This document shows positions 55,258-64,000 of a stretch of 64,000 nt of DNA, piece after piece. Source of the DNA: Serripes groenlandicus (Eukaryota > Mollusca > Bivalvia > Cardiida > Cardiidae); the NCBI GenBank assembly GCA_031761405.1, contig JASEVX010000333.1, forward strand, positions 62,001 through 126,000, in the 5' to 3' direction. How positions within the stretch are numbered: the first letter of the stretch is position 1; each line of letters opens with the position of its first letter. Under the pieces are notes generated by a model. The model had not been told where the DNA came from. It did not search any database and saw only the letters and a list, made by a program, of their open reading frames with translations. The position numbers were made by a program, and so were the translations under genes.

Positions 55258-56385
55258 AACCCTTTTCCACATACAGTGGAACCTGTGTATAAAGACCACC
55301 CATGGGTTTTTCAACAATATGGTCTTTGTTCACAGGTGGTAAAGCATTTTGACAAAAGGAGAAATTGTTCATGATGGGCAGTTTTTCCTTTTGTCACAAT
55401 GTCTTCACCCCAATTCAATAATTATTATCCCCTCGGCTAACAAAGTTTGCGATGGGGATATAGTAACGGGACTGTTCGTTTGTCTGTGCGTCCGTCCGTA
55501 ACAACCTTGTGACCACTCTACACTGAACATCCTTTCTACAGATCTTAACCAAACTTGGTATACAGTTAGTATATGGCAAGGTCTAGAAGCCTATTTATTT
55601 TCAAGGACATAGGTTACGGTCAAGGTCAAAATTGAACTTTGACTATTCCATATCAACAACCAATTGGACTTTTGACTATTTCATATCAACAACCTTGTGA
55701 CCACTCTACACTGATCATCTCTTGGTAGATTATAACTAAACTTGCCATACAGTTAGTATATCGCAAGGTCTAGAAGCCTATTATTTTTCAAGGTCATAGG
55801 TTAAAGGTCAAGTTCAAAATTGGACTTTGACTATTTTCCCATATCAACAACCTTGTGACCACTCTACACTGAACATCCTTTGACAGATCTTAACCAAACT
55901 TGCCATACAGTTAGTATATAGCAAGGACTAGAAGCCTTTGATTTTCAAGGTTAAAGGTCAAGGTCAAAATTGGACTGACTATTTTCCCATATCAACAACC
56001 TTATGACCATTCTACACTGATCATCTCTTGGCAGATCATAACCAAACTTGCCATACATTTAGTATATGGTAGGATCTAGAAGCCTATTGATTGTAAATGT
56101 CAACGGGCAAAGGTGGGGTCATTTGGCAAAGGCCAAAGGCGGAGACAAGGACAAATTACACTTAGTTCTATGGTACATAACATTAATAACAATTTAATAA
56201 AGGCAAGGACAAATAACATTGGGTCATTGGCCATATTTTTAGCCATATTTTTAAATTGAATACCGAGGGGATGCATCCGCTTTGCGGTGCCCTAGTTATA
56301 CTTTCATTTGTAGAGATTTTCTTTAATTTTGCCCGTATGTTTTCAATGTCGTCTGCTGCATATTTGTAAAATGTGGCAAATGGTT
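55258..56385 (+). mobile_element. TTAA MITE split by a Helitron
   Basis: The left part starts AACCCTTTTCCACATACAG and includes AGAAATTGTTCATGATGGGC. The right part resumes TTATACTTTCATTTGTAGAG and ends ATGTGGCAAATGGTTAA. A further short inserted piece (TGGAACCTGTGTATAAAGAC to GTTCACAGGTGGT) occupies 55274-55341. Confidence 0.8.
55428..56295 (+). mobile_element. Non-autonomous Helitron, 868 bp
   Basis: The 5' end is A|TCCCCTCGGC. The 3' end is the hairpin GCATCCGC-TTT-GCGGTGC followed by C and CTAG|T, which fits Helitron rules (5' TC, hairpin, 3' CTRR, insertion between A and T, no duplication). The core has about five units of about 150 bp (AACCTTGTGACCACTCTACA, TTAACCAAACTTG.CATACA). There is no Rep/helicase gene. 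Confidence 0.88.
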
Positions 56386-56636
56386 AATTTGGTAGAAGAT
56401 AAATTGCTTTAATCATGTGATGCATTTGTTAGTCGAAGCTTTTCCCACATCAGAGCTACAGATAAGCAGCGTATTTGCGTAAATACCCAATTAAAAATAG
56501 CAAAAACCCAATAAAAATTAAACTTACGCGTACAAAAAAGCATAGAAAAATCCAGTTACGCAAAACTTTTTTTCGGCCTGCGTATGCGACAAAAGGTTGA
56601 AATGATACTAGAAACTGGAAATTCCGTGATTAAAAA

Positions 56637-56890
56637 TAGATTTCGCCCACAGGGGGATAGCTCTTATTGATCAAATCGTGGGATAATGGAATCTGTATCA
56701 GTCGAGAGATTGGTTCGCATTTCAAACTGTTTTGTACCGCGGAAACAAGCGCCCAGTGATAACAATAGATTTCGCCTAGAGGGGGATATCTCTTATTGGT
56801 CAAATTGTGGGATAATGGTATCTGTATCAGTCGAGAGATTCACATTTCAAACTGTTTTGTACTGCGGAAACAAGCGCCCAGTGATTAGTA
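56637..56890 (+). repeat. 128-bp tandem duplication
   Basis: ATAGATTTCGCC starts two copies, at 56637 and 56765, each ending GGAAACAAGCGCCCAGTGAT. It lies directly upstream of the open frame at 56897, as if a promoter region had been doubled. Confidence 0.85.
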
Positions 56891-56896
56891 TACCAA

Positions 56897-57214
56897 ATGT
56901 TGAAACGGGGAAGAAAGAAGTTCGATGTGACAACTCTTTCACAGAAAAACGATATATTTAAGTATGTTACGGTACCCAAATCTACTTCTGACGCGGAGAA
57001 ATACGCAAAAGGTATCATTGATGACATTATTACCGTGTGCGTAACTGATAGTGATAGCTACGGCATTGCACGATCAATCGTGAACGAAATTGCAGACGAT
57101 GTTTTCACTCGTGTGCAGAAGCCTACGGCGCATTCAGGCAGTCGCGTTTCGAAAAAAACGTTGAGAGATTGGATTGATAAGTATCCTTGGCTTATGATTA
57201 AGATGAACAAATAA
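56897..57214 (+). CDS. Unidentified 105-codon frame in the 2-kb element
   Basis: It starts MLKRGRKKFDVTTLSQKNDI, is mixed charged and ends SRVSKKTLRDWIDKYPWLMI + KMNK. The composition is protein-like, with a helical basic C-terminal part (KKTLRDWIDKYPW) that could be DNA-binding. There is no DDE or zinc-finger signature. It may be the N-terminal remnant of a transposase or an accessory protein of the element. I do not recognise it. Confidence 0.5.
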   Translation: MLKRGRKKFDVTTLSQKNDIFKYVTVPKSTSDAEKYAKGIIDDIITVCVTDSDSYGIARSIVNEIADDVFTRVQKPTAHSGSRVSKKTLRDWIDKYPWLMIKMNK

Positions 57215-57314
57215 GACTTTGTTGTAAAACATGCCTAGAATTTAAAGACAAACTAAAGTTAAGCAATGTATTGGCTCATTAAGTCCTTCATATATCGTTG
57301 GACATTCCATTTTC

Positions 57315-58097
57315 GTTAGCATCCCTTTTTCGTGACGTCACTATTTTCGTGCTTATATCACGTGACTTTGTCCTTGCAGCCGATTTGGAACTATAAAATT
57401 ATTTCCCAATGGCCAATGTATTTGCTGACATATTTCAACAATAGAATGCATCTTCAACAGTTTTGTAACTTGTTGTCATGGGAGGAATAGTCAAAATACC
57501 CTTATTTTTTATATACCAAATTTAAAGAACAGTTTAAACCCCATAAAGTGGAAAAATCGGACATGAAAATTTACCATAGAAAGGGTATTTTGTTGTTTAC
57601 AAAATGGCGGCTAGGGTCATGTGATTTGTTTGACCTAGTTAGGTCAATGCAATTTTTCATTGGATTTCACATTCCTAAAGGTGCTTACGCAGAGATGTAA
57701 AATAACAAAAATATTTTAAATAATATATCCCATTAGAAATATGGCAATTTTGAAATCTGTATTGATCTTTGTGATGATATAAATATAGGATGCTTACAGG
57801 GTCCAAACATCCATGCAAACCCTTTAGGTTGACAAAGTGGGATAAAAAATGAGAAAGGAAAATAAGTTTAACGAAGATTCAAAGTTGAGTAATTAAAAAA
57901 AAAAAAATCATATTTATATCAAGGATAATTTCAAATTAATTGATTTAAACTATATAAAATGTTTAATTACTTCAATTTTTTAAATTTCAATATGTTACGA
58001 CCTATTGCCCCTTTTAAAAAAAATATATTTTTTGTGTGTGTTGTCTTTATGGAAACTGCAAAGTGCCAAAATAATGACGTCACGAAAATAGGATAAC
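57315..58097. mobile_element. Nested TIR element with CRE-like ends
   Basis: Left GTTAGCATCCCTTTTTCGTG + ACGTCACTATTTTCG and right CAAAATAATGACGTCACGAA + AATAGGATAAC are inverted with few mismatches. The borders are not exact and no target duplication was fixed. The interior has no reading frame. Confidence 0.55.
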
Positions 58098-58794
58098 AAT
58101 TTCGGCTTCTGACTTTTTGAACACATGTGTATTCAAGATTATTTTTTTTGTGAATTATTAGTTTTCAAAGGATTTTTTGCTCGAAACTTGGAGGAAATAA
58201 ATAAATCTTTCAGATAAGACATGAAATTTCGTATCATTCACTAAGCCTTCTGCATATTTTGTCTTTGAAGCCTTACACTCACGAATTACGGATGCTCGAG
58301 GATACATATATCATTTTCAGAAAATACCCAATTGTTAAAAAATTGTTGGGTATTAAAATTGGTGTTACCCAATTAAAAACCCAAATACCCAATTCTTGAA
58401 AAATGGTTGGGTACTGACCCAATTGATGCAAAAAGTTATCTGTAGCTCTGCACATACAGTAGATCTGCAGCAGACAACATTGAACAATTCTGAGTCCAAT
58501 ATATGATATTTTTTTAATTATTTAATAGAGATGAAAACAGTTTGGCATAAGGAGAAATTGCTCATAATTATTTCTCCTTTTGCCTCAATGTTTTCAAAAT
58601 GCATCTGCTGCATGTTTGAAAGGTTTCATTTGGTAGAGAAAGATCCATGGTTTTAATGGTGTGATGGGTGGGTAGACTTTTTAGTCTTTGGTACTTTTTC
58701 GGCAGGAGTACTGGTTCTATATATATTTGATCGGGCTTTGAATGCGATTAATGTAAACAGAACATATCTTACAATAGAATAAATATAACAGAGC

Positions 58795-59009
58795 CTAACC
58801 CTTTCCCTCATATAGACACTTTCTGGCGCCTCTGCAGCAGACAGCTTTTTGAAAACATAGTGACAAAAAAAGAAATTGCACAAAACGTGCAATTTCTCCT
58901 TTTGCCACAATGTTTTCCACTTTAAGTCCTATGTTATCCATTCAATTATTGAGATTTTCCAGTTTTTGACAAAATATGTTCAGAATTGTCGTATGACGGA
59001 AAGGGTTAA
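58795..59009 (-). mobile_element. TTAA MITE in intron 5
   Basis: CTAACCCTTTCCCTCATAT to GACGGAAAGGGTTAA, hairpin GAAATTGCACAAAACGTGC. About 20 bp of the right arm are missing. Confidence 0.85.
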
Positions 59010-59023
59010 GATGAATTTTCTTC

Positions 59024-59083
59024 AAAACCTATGTTGTTGGTACTGAAAAGAATCATCAATGAGAAGATTCTTTTCAGTACCCA
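59024..59083. repeat. Palindrome of the 11055 family
   Basis: ACCTATGTTGTTGGTACTGA + AAAGAATC is inverted as GATTCTTTTCAGTACCCA around ATCAATGAGAA. It is followed by GAGATATTGTGGAAGC, as after the first member. Confidence 0.75.
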
Positions 59084-59289
59084 AAAATGAGTGTTAACAG
59101 AGATATTGTGGAAGCAATACTGGTTATTCTTCCTTATCAAGTCATCTCTAATTCTAATCTAAGTAACGTTAATTGTACACACATGTCGATGTTACACTGG
59201 AACATACCGAAAGGTTGAATTTACACCTTTTGTATGATAAGAAAATCCAACAAAGGATAATGTGGATTAGGAACCCACAGTATAGGTTT

Positions 59290-59448
59290 AAATGAGTGCT
59301 AACCGATATATCGAGGAAGGGATACCTGTTTACTCTTTCTCTTCTAGTTCTCTGAATAATTCAATAATTGTGCTTTCATATTTCCATACTTTTGCCAAGA
59401 TGGTTTCAAAGGTGTCTGCTTAAGATTCGTTTTATGTGGGAAAGGATT
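59290..59448 (+). repeat. Second copy of the 53704 repeat
   Basis: It has GAGTGCTAACCGATATATCG, CTAGTTCTCTGAATAATTCA and a MITE-like end GTGGGAAAGGATTGA. Confidence 0.7.
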
Positions 59449-61020
59449 GATGGGGGGAAAAGCCTTGTTAGTTAACTGATTTTTCTGTAAAACTGGTATA
59501 TATCAATGAACTTCATTATGTTGACATCTTTTCTGTGCAACCAGTATATATGAACCTCCTTTTATTTAATGCCTATCGATGGATTATAGAGATATCTCAG
59601 TGAAATAGAAACTGGTAATCCACTTTTTCAAACAGTGAAATTACCATTTTCAAACAGTGAAATTACCACTTTTCAAGCAGTGAAATTACCATTTTTTGCC
59701 GGAACTACTTTCTTTCATGATTTATATTTGTTTAATTATGGAGTTTACTTATATTTTCTTTCATGCCCACTGATGAATTATAGAAATTTCTCATAAAATA
59801 ATAATCCTATAATTTCACTTGTGAAACCAGTGAGATTATGACTTTTTAATTGACGGAACAACATTTTTTCTCCATGTTGTTGACAGAATTTATGAAAAAA
59901 ATGAGTCTCAAAACGAGTGGAAATTAATTTGTCGACACAATAAAGATGGTCTGTGCATCTAAATATGTGATAACACATTGAATATGCCCCATAAGGCCTA
60001 CATTTAATGACGTGAATCAACACAAGTCACTGTTTATATGTAAATGATAGTTGTAGCAGAAACGTATATAAGATATCTTATCTACGTTCCGGGTGGTAGT
60101 GATTTTAAAATCGTATTGTGTCACTGGTATTAGAATAAGTATGTCATATCTAAAAGAGTTACACATAATACAACAAGGGAAACGAGATATGATTGAAAGT
60201 ACGTAGATTGGCAAGCTTTACTTCCCTTTACAAGTGACGTCATTCAATGAATACACACATTGACATATTCTTCTACATGTATGCAAGAACCTGTACCTAA
60301 TACTGTAGATCAATGTTGCTTAGATAGTGTATGCAATATAGTTCCGTAGCTCGAATGGTTTTGATATTAATTACTATCGTGGATAGTTGTACTTATAGAT
60401 GGCTATAATGAGGAGTGTTTCAATAAGGTTTACACGGGAGGAACACGGGAATGAAGCTAGATTTTCATATTTACACATCGTCCTATTTGCGTTTATATGT
60501 TTGCAGGCATAGTATAAACATATATGCGAAATATAACGAGTAACAGGCATCGAATAAATCAGATGTATCGTGATCGTAAGAATAGAGCTTTAGAGTAGGC
60601 ATATTCCTATGATATATGAATAATGAACGTCGGTTGTTTTCATTATCAATAAAGATCTAGCCATCTTGGTCGATCGAGTCGACCCGTTTTGACTTGGGTT
60701 TTTTTCTTCGCCGATAAGCGATATAAAACATAATTTCCTTCGCAAAAGACTTCCATCCAAGAAATCTCCGTGATTATTTGACAATTGAAATAATTAATAT
60801 CCTTTACATTTAAAAGAAATGGTTAAAATAGACACTTTTTTTTTTTAGCGAGACCTGCTTAACAATTTCAATGGCCGCCGCACTGTTTTTAATTCTGCAC
60901 CTGGAGATTACTACGCTAGTGTAAATCGGTTTGGGGCTCTCAACGGGGAATGCATTACCAAGTCATCGACTTTTTACACCTCCGTACTTTCAAAAATCTT
61001 TATTTGAAGCATAAAATAAA
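59449..61020. other. Intron 5 interior
   Basis: It contains a short 23-bp repeat at 59621-59697 (CAAACAGTGAAATTACC) and, at 59475-59560, diverged copies of the repeat that precedes exon 6 (GGTATATATCAATGAACTTC). No exon was seen. Confidence 0.45.
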
Positions 61021-61023
61021 TAG

Positions 61024-61477
61024 AATAATTATTTGTTTCAGTGTATTATCGAAATTTCTTTCACTTCTTTCATCTCGTGAAAATGCCCGGCCGGGTAGCT
61101 CAATTGGTAGCGTATCTGACTCGTGATCTGGAGGTCACGGGTTCGATACCCGGTTGCGGCGACATTCTTTCGGGCGATGTTTTCCATTGCCTCTCACCTC
61201 TGATCTATGTGAGAAAGTAGTCAGTGGCTTCGAAAGAATGTTGTGTAAGTACTGGTGTGGGAAAGCCAGGAAAACATGGGTAGGTGCACTGACCGCCGTG
61301 ATGTGACCAAAGCTGTTGAAAGCGGCGTTAAACTCCAAACAAACAAACAAAACAAATCATCTCGTGAAAAGCAAAGGGTTATATTTTCACTCGTGGCTAC
61401 GCCACTCTTGAAAATATCACCTTTGCTTTTCACTCGATGAAAGAAATTTCGATAATACACTGAAACAAACAATTATC
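61024..61477. mobile_element. Palindromic element interrupted by a SINE
   Basis: AATTATTTGTTTCAGTGTAT + TATCGAAATTTCTTTC at the left is inverted at 61431-61477 (GAAAGAAATTTCGATAATAC + ACTGAAACAAACAATTAT). The inner parts GGGTTATATTTTCACTCG and its partner continue the fold. Confidence 0.8.
61084..61356 (+). mobile_element. Full-length tRNA-derived SINE with 14-bp duplication
   Basis: A box TAGCTCAATTGGTAGCG, B box CACGGGTTCGATACCCGG, core GTGTGGGAAAGCCAGGAAAA, TGACCGCCGTGATGTGACC and GAAAGCGGCGTTAAACTCC, with a (CAAA)n tail. TCATCTCGTGAAAA flanks it at 61070-61083 and 61357-61370, as expected for LINE-driven insertion. Confidence 0.93.
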
Positions 61478-61493
61478 CTCTATATTTTGTCAG

Positions 61494-61687
61494 ATCTTTT
61501 CTGTTAAACAGGTATATATCAATGAACCTCATTATTTTGACAGATCTTTTCTGTTAAACAGTATATATCAATGAACATCATTATTTTGTCAGATCTATGT
61601 GAAAGTCAGTTTATATCAATGAATTTATTAATTTGACAGATCTATGTGAAAACCAGTATATGTCAATGAACCTCATTATTTTGACAG
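61494..61687 (+). repeat. 47-50 bp repeats copying the exon 6 acceptor
   Basis: Four upstream copies of CAG|ATCT.TGTGAAA.CAG-like sequence, with exon-equivalent starts at 61494, 61544, 61593 and 61640, precede the true exon start at 61688. The last two keep ATCTATGTGAAA in full. Confidence 0.88.
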
Positions 61688-61873
61688 ATCTATGTGAAAG
61701 CCAGTTTGTATCAAGGTACAGAACCCCTGTGCGAAGTGCAGCAGACCAAAGAAGTTGATTCCACCAACCCCCGCTGGAATCAGTGGCTAGAATTCCTCTA
61801 TTTACCCGACCTCCCACGTAGTGCCAAGATCTGTTTCTCCATATGTTCTGTGTCCAAAAAGAAGAGCAAAAAA
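61688..61873 (+). CDS. PIK3CA: PIK3CA coding exon 6 (last in window)
   Basis: The acceptor ATTTTGACAG is in phase 0 and the donor AAAAAA|GTATGT in phase 0; 62 residues (about 350-411) inside the C2 domain. IYVKASLYQGTEPLCEVQQT, STNPRWNQWLEFLYLPDLPR and AKICFSICSV match human p110-alpha ([26 protein letters not shown]). The rest of the gene is beyond 64 kb. Confidence 0.95.
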
Positions 61874-61884
61874 GTATGTGGTTT

Positions 61885-63610
61885 TTTATACGCCCGTTTT
61901 GAAAAACGGATCGTATTATAGTTTTACCTGCGGCGTACGGGCGGGCGGCGTCCAGTCTGTTGTCAGCTCAATAACTTTAGAAGCCTTTGTCCAATCATCA
62001 CTAAATTTGGTCAGAATGTGTATTGGGATAATATCTCGGACAAGTTCAATATCTAGCCATATCGCTGTTGTCAATTGAGAGTTATCGCCCTTTAATTATA
62101 GAAATTACCCAAAATTGGTATTGTCAGCTCAATAACTTAAGAAGCATTTGTCTAATCATCACCAAATTTAGTCAGAATGTGTATTGGCATAATATCTCGG
62201 ACAAGTTCGATAACTAGCCATATCACATTAGTCAATCAAGAGTTATTGCTCTTTAAATATAGAAATTACCTAAAATTGGTCTTGTCAGTTCAATAACTTA
62301 AGAAGCCTTTGTCACTAAATTTGGTCAGAATGTGTATTGGGATAATATCTCGGACAAGTTCGATAACTAGCCATATCGCTGTTGTCAATTGAGAGTTATC
62401 GCCCTTTAATTATAGAAATTACCCAAAATTGGTCTTGTCAGCTCAATAACTTAAGAAGCCTTTGTCTAATCATCACCAAATTTAGTCAAATGTGTATTGG
62501 CATAATATCACATTAGTCAATCAAGAGTTATTGCTCTTTAATTATAGAAATTACCTAAAATTGGTCTTGTCAGCTCAATAACTTGAGAAGCCTTTGTCCA
62601 ATCATCACCAAATTTGGTCAGAATGTATATTGACGTAATATCTCAGACAAGTTCGATAACTAGCCATATTGTTCCAGTCGATACAGAGTTATTGCCCTTT
62701 AATTATAGAATTACCTTAAATTGGTCATGTGGAAAAATGTGAAATAGCTCATTCCACATTTTTCGAGCCATATCGCTGTAGTCAATTGAGAGTTATCGCC
62801 CTTTAATTATAGAAATTACCTAAAATTGGTCTTGTCAGCTCAAAAACTTAAGAAGCCTTTGTCTAATCATCACCAAATTTAGTCAGAATGTGTATTGGCA
62901 TAATATCTCGGACAAGTTTGATAACTAGCCATATCGCATTAGTCAATCAAGAGTTATTGCTCTTTAATTATAGAAATTACCTAAAATTGGTCTTGTCAGC
63001 TCAATAACTTAAGAAGCCTTTGTCCAATCATCACCAAATTTGGTCAGAATGTGTATTGACGGAATATCTCAGACAAGTTCGATAACAAGCCATATTGTTC
63101 CAGTCGATACAGAGTTATTGTCCTTTAATTATAGAATTACCTAAAATTGGTCTTGTGGAAAAATGTGAAATAGCTCATTCCACATTTTTCGAGCCATATC
63201 GCTGTAGTCAATTGAGAGTTATCGCCCTTTAATTATAGAAATTACCTAAAATTGGTCTTGTCAGCTCAATAACTTTAGAAGCCTTTGTCCAATCATCACC
63301 AAATTTAGTCAGAATGAGTATTGGCATAATATCTCGGACAGGTTAGATAACTAGCCATATAGCCTTAATCAATCGAGAGTTATTGCTCTTTAATTATAGA
63401 AATTACCTAAAATTGGTCTTGTCAGCTCAATAACTTGAGAAGCCTTTGTCCAATCATCACCAAATTTGGTCAGAATGTGTATTGACGTAATATCTCAGAC
63501 AAGTTCGATAACTAGCCATATTGTTCCAGTTGATACAGAGTTATTGCCCTTTAATTATAGAATTACCTAAAATTGGTCTTGTGGAAAAATGTGAAATAGC
63601 TCATTCCACA
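61885..63610 (+). mobile_element. Helitron-like tandem-core repeat next to exon 6
   Basis: It begins 12 bp after the exon 6 donor with a hairpin head (ACGCCCGTTTT...AAAACGG) and GGCGTACGGGCGGGCGGCG. Ten or so units of about 130-170 bp follow (GTCAGCTCAATAACTTAAGA, TCTCGGACAAGTTCGATAAC). Three times (62726, 63147, 63583) a unit is joined to the hairpin GTGGAAAAATGTGAAATAGC + TCATTCCACATTTTTC, a higher-order pattern. Confidence 0.8.
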
Positions 63611-63615
63611 TTTTT

Positions 63616-63715
63616 CGACAATGTTTTCAACTTGAATCAATATTATTTCTTATATTTATACAGACTTTAACACATTTTAACCTTAATATTTTCAAGGATC
63701 ATCTACTGCAAATGG
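63616..63715 (+). mobile_element. TTAA MITE right half, decayed
   Basis: GACAATGTTTTCAACTTGAA to TTTTCAAGGATCATCTACTG. The array before it meets the MITE near its centre, as at other loci in this window. Confidence 0.5.
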
Positions 63716-64000
63716 GGCTAGAGATTCAGACTTTCCTTTACAAAAGTACCTGGCAAGCTATTAATAGACTCTTCCTAATTGAAAGTTCCTTATAAACGTG
63801 ATAGCAAAACACAAAACCATTCTATGTACTTTCAGACCCACTTTTGTATCTTTATATTCCAGACCCTCTAACGATCCTGTGTATTTTCAGACCCACAATT
63901 CAATCTTAACATTTCAAACCCAATAATGATTCTTTATATTTTTAATCACACTTAACAAATTCAATGTATTTTCAGACCCACTATGCCCTTGCATGGGGAA
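63716..64000. other. PIK3CA intron 6, window end
   Basis: Motifs of the type TTTTCAGACCCAC recur loosely (63830, 63885, 63970). No exon. Confidence 0.4.

Larger units (their letters stand above)
56451..58450. mobile_element. 2000-bp TIR element with 5-bp duplication
   Basis: Inverted ends CAGAGCTACAGATAA (15 bp) are flanked by CACAT on both sides (56446-56450 and 58451-58455), and the MITE reads correctly when one copy is removed. The CAGAG start is like hAT-type elements; a 5-bp duplication is known for one hAT group, so that assignment is possible. It carries one unidentified 105-codon frame and a nested TIR element. Confidence 0.85.
56438..58640 (+). mobile_element. TTAA MITE split by a 2.0-kb TIR element
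   Basis: Only CTTTTCCCACAT remains to the left. The right part continues ACAGTAGATCTGCAGCAGAC through GGAGAAATTGCTCATAATTA to ATGCATCTGCTGCATG. Confidence 0.75.

Noticed and set aside
61084..61160. Functional tRNA gene
   Set aside because: A and B boxes are present, but the D and anticodon stems do not pair well, and it continues into a SINE core with tail and target duplication.

Overview
The window looks like genomic DNA of an invertebrate animal, most likely a bivalve mollusc. The evidence is spliced genes with GT-AG introns, low gene density, tRNA-derived SINEs with a conserved 3' core, and Helitron-like elements with internal tandem cores of the kind known from bivalves. The species cannot be named from sequence alone. 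There is no bacterial or viral gene organisation.

The one securely identified host gene is PIK3CA, the class IA phosphoinositide 3-kinase catalytic subunit alpha, on the + strand from about 42.6 kb to past 61.9 kb. Six coding exons (about 411 codons in continuous, phase-consistent frame) cover the adaptor-binding domain, the Ras-binding domain and the start of the C2 domain. The helical and kinase domains must lie beyond 64 kb. A second spliced gene on the - strand (28.5-31.0 kb) encodes the C-terminal two thirds of a hAT-family transposase-like protein. Several weaker spliced-exon candidates exist at 7.1 kb, 15.0 kb and 35-40 kb.

Most of the rest is mobile or tandemly repeated DNA. The dominant element is a roughly 230-bp MITE with termini CCCTTTCCC...GGGAAAGGG, flanked by TTAA and carrying a central hairpin (GAAATTGC...GCAATTTC). 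About 45 complete or broken copies are recognisable, and they are densest in and around PIK3CA (42-59 kb). TTAA targets and CCC termini point to a piggyBac-type parent. A duplicated SINE-containing segment at 54-55 kb gives a filled and an empty site, which shows TTAA is the target duplication.

Many copies are split by later insertions. These include a 2.5-kb hAT-type element with an 8-bp duplication, a Helitron with a canonical 3' end, an exactly 2.0-kb TIR element with a 5-bp duplication, and a 7.6-kb block with repeat-built inverted ends that holds divergent candidate genes. Others contain tandem arrays at or near their centres.

Layout: 0.5-1.9 kb 28-bp minisatellite; 4.2-5.4 kb 104-bp array; 7-9 kb SINEs, simple repeat and 45-bp array; 9.4-10.0 kb nested foldback; 12.85-14.8 kb 123-bp array; 15.1-16.7 kb 59-bp array; 17-21.5 kb nested hAT, Helitron-like element and 178-bp array; 22-27 kb Helitron-like repeats; 28-31 kb hAT gene; 32.5-42 kb MITE fragments and the 7.6-kb block; 42.6-64 kb PIK3CA with introns full of elements. 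Among the latter is a decayed 5.3-kb DNA transposon whose end lies 7 nt downstream of the exon 2 splice junction.
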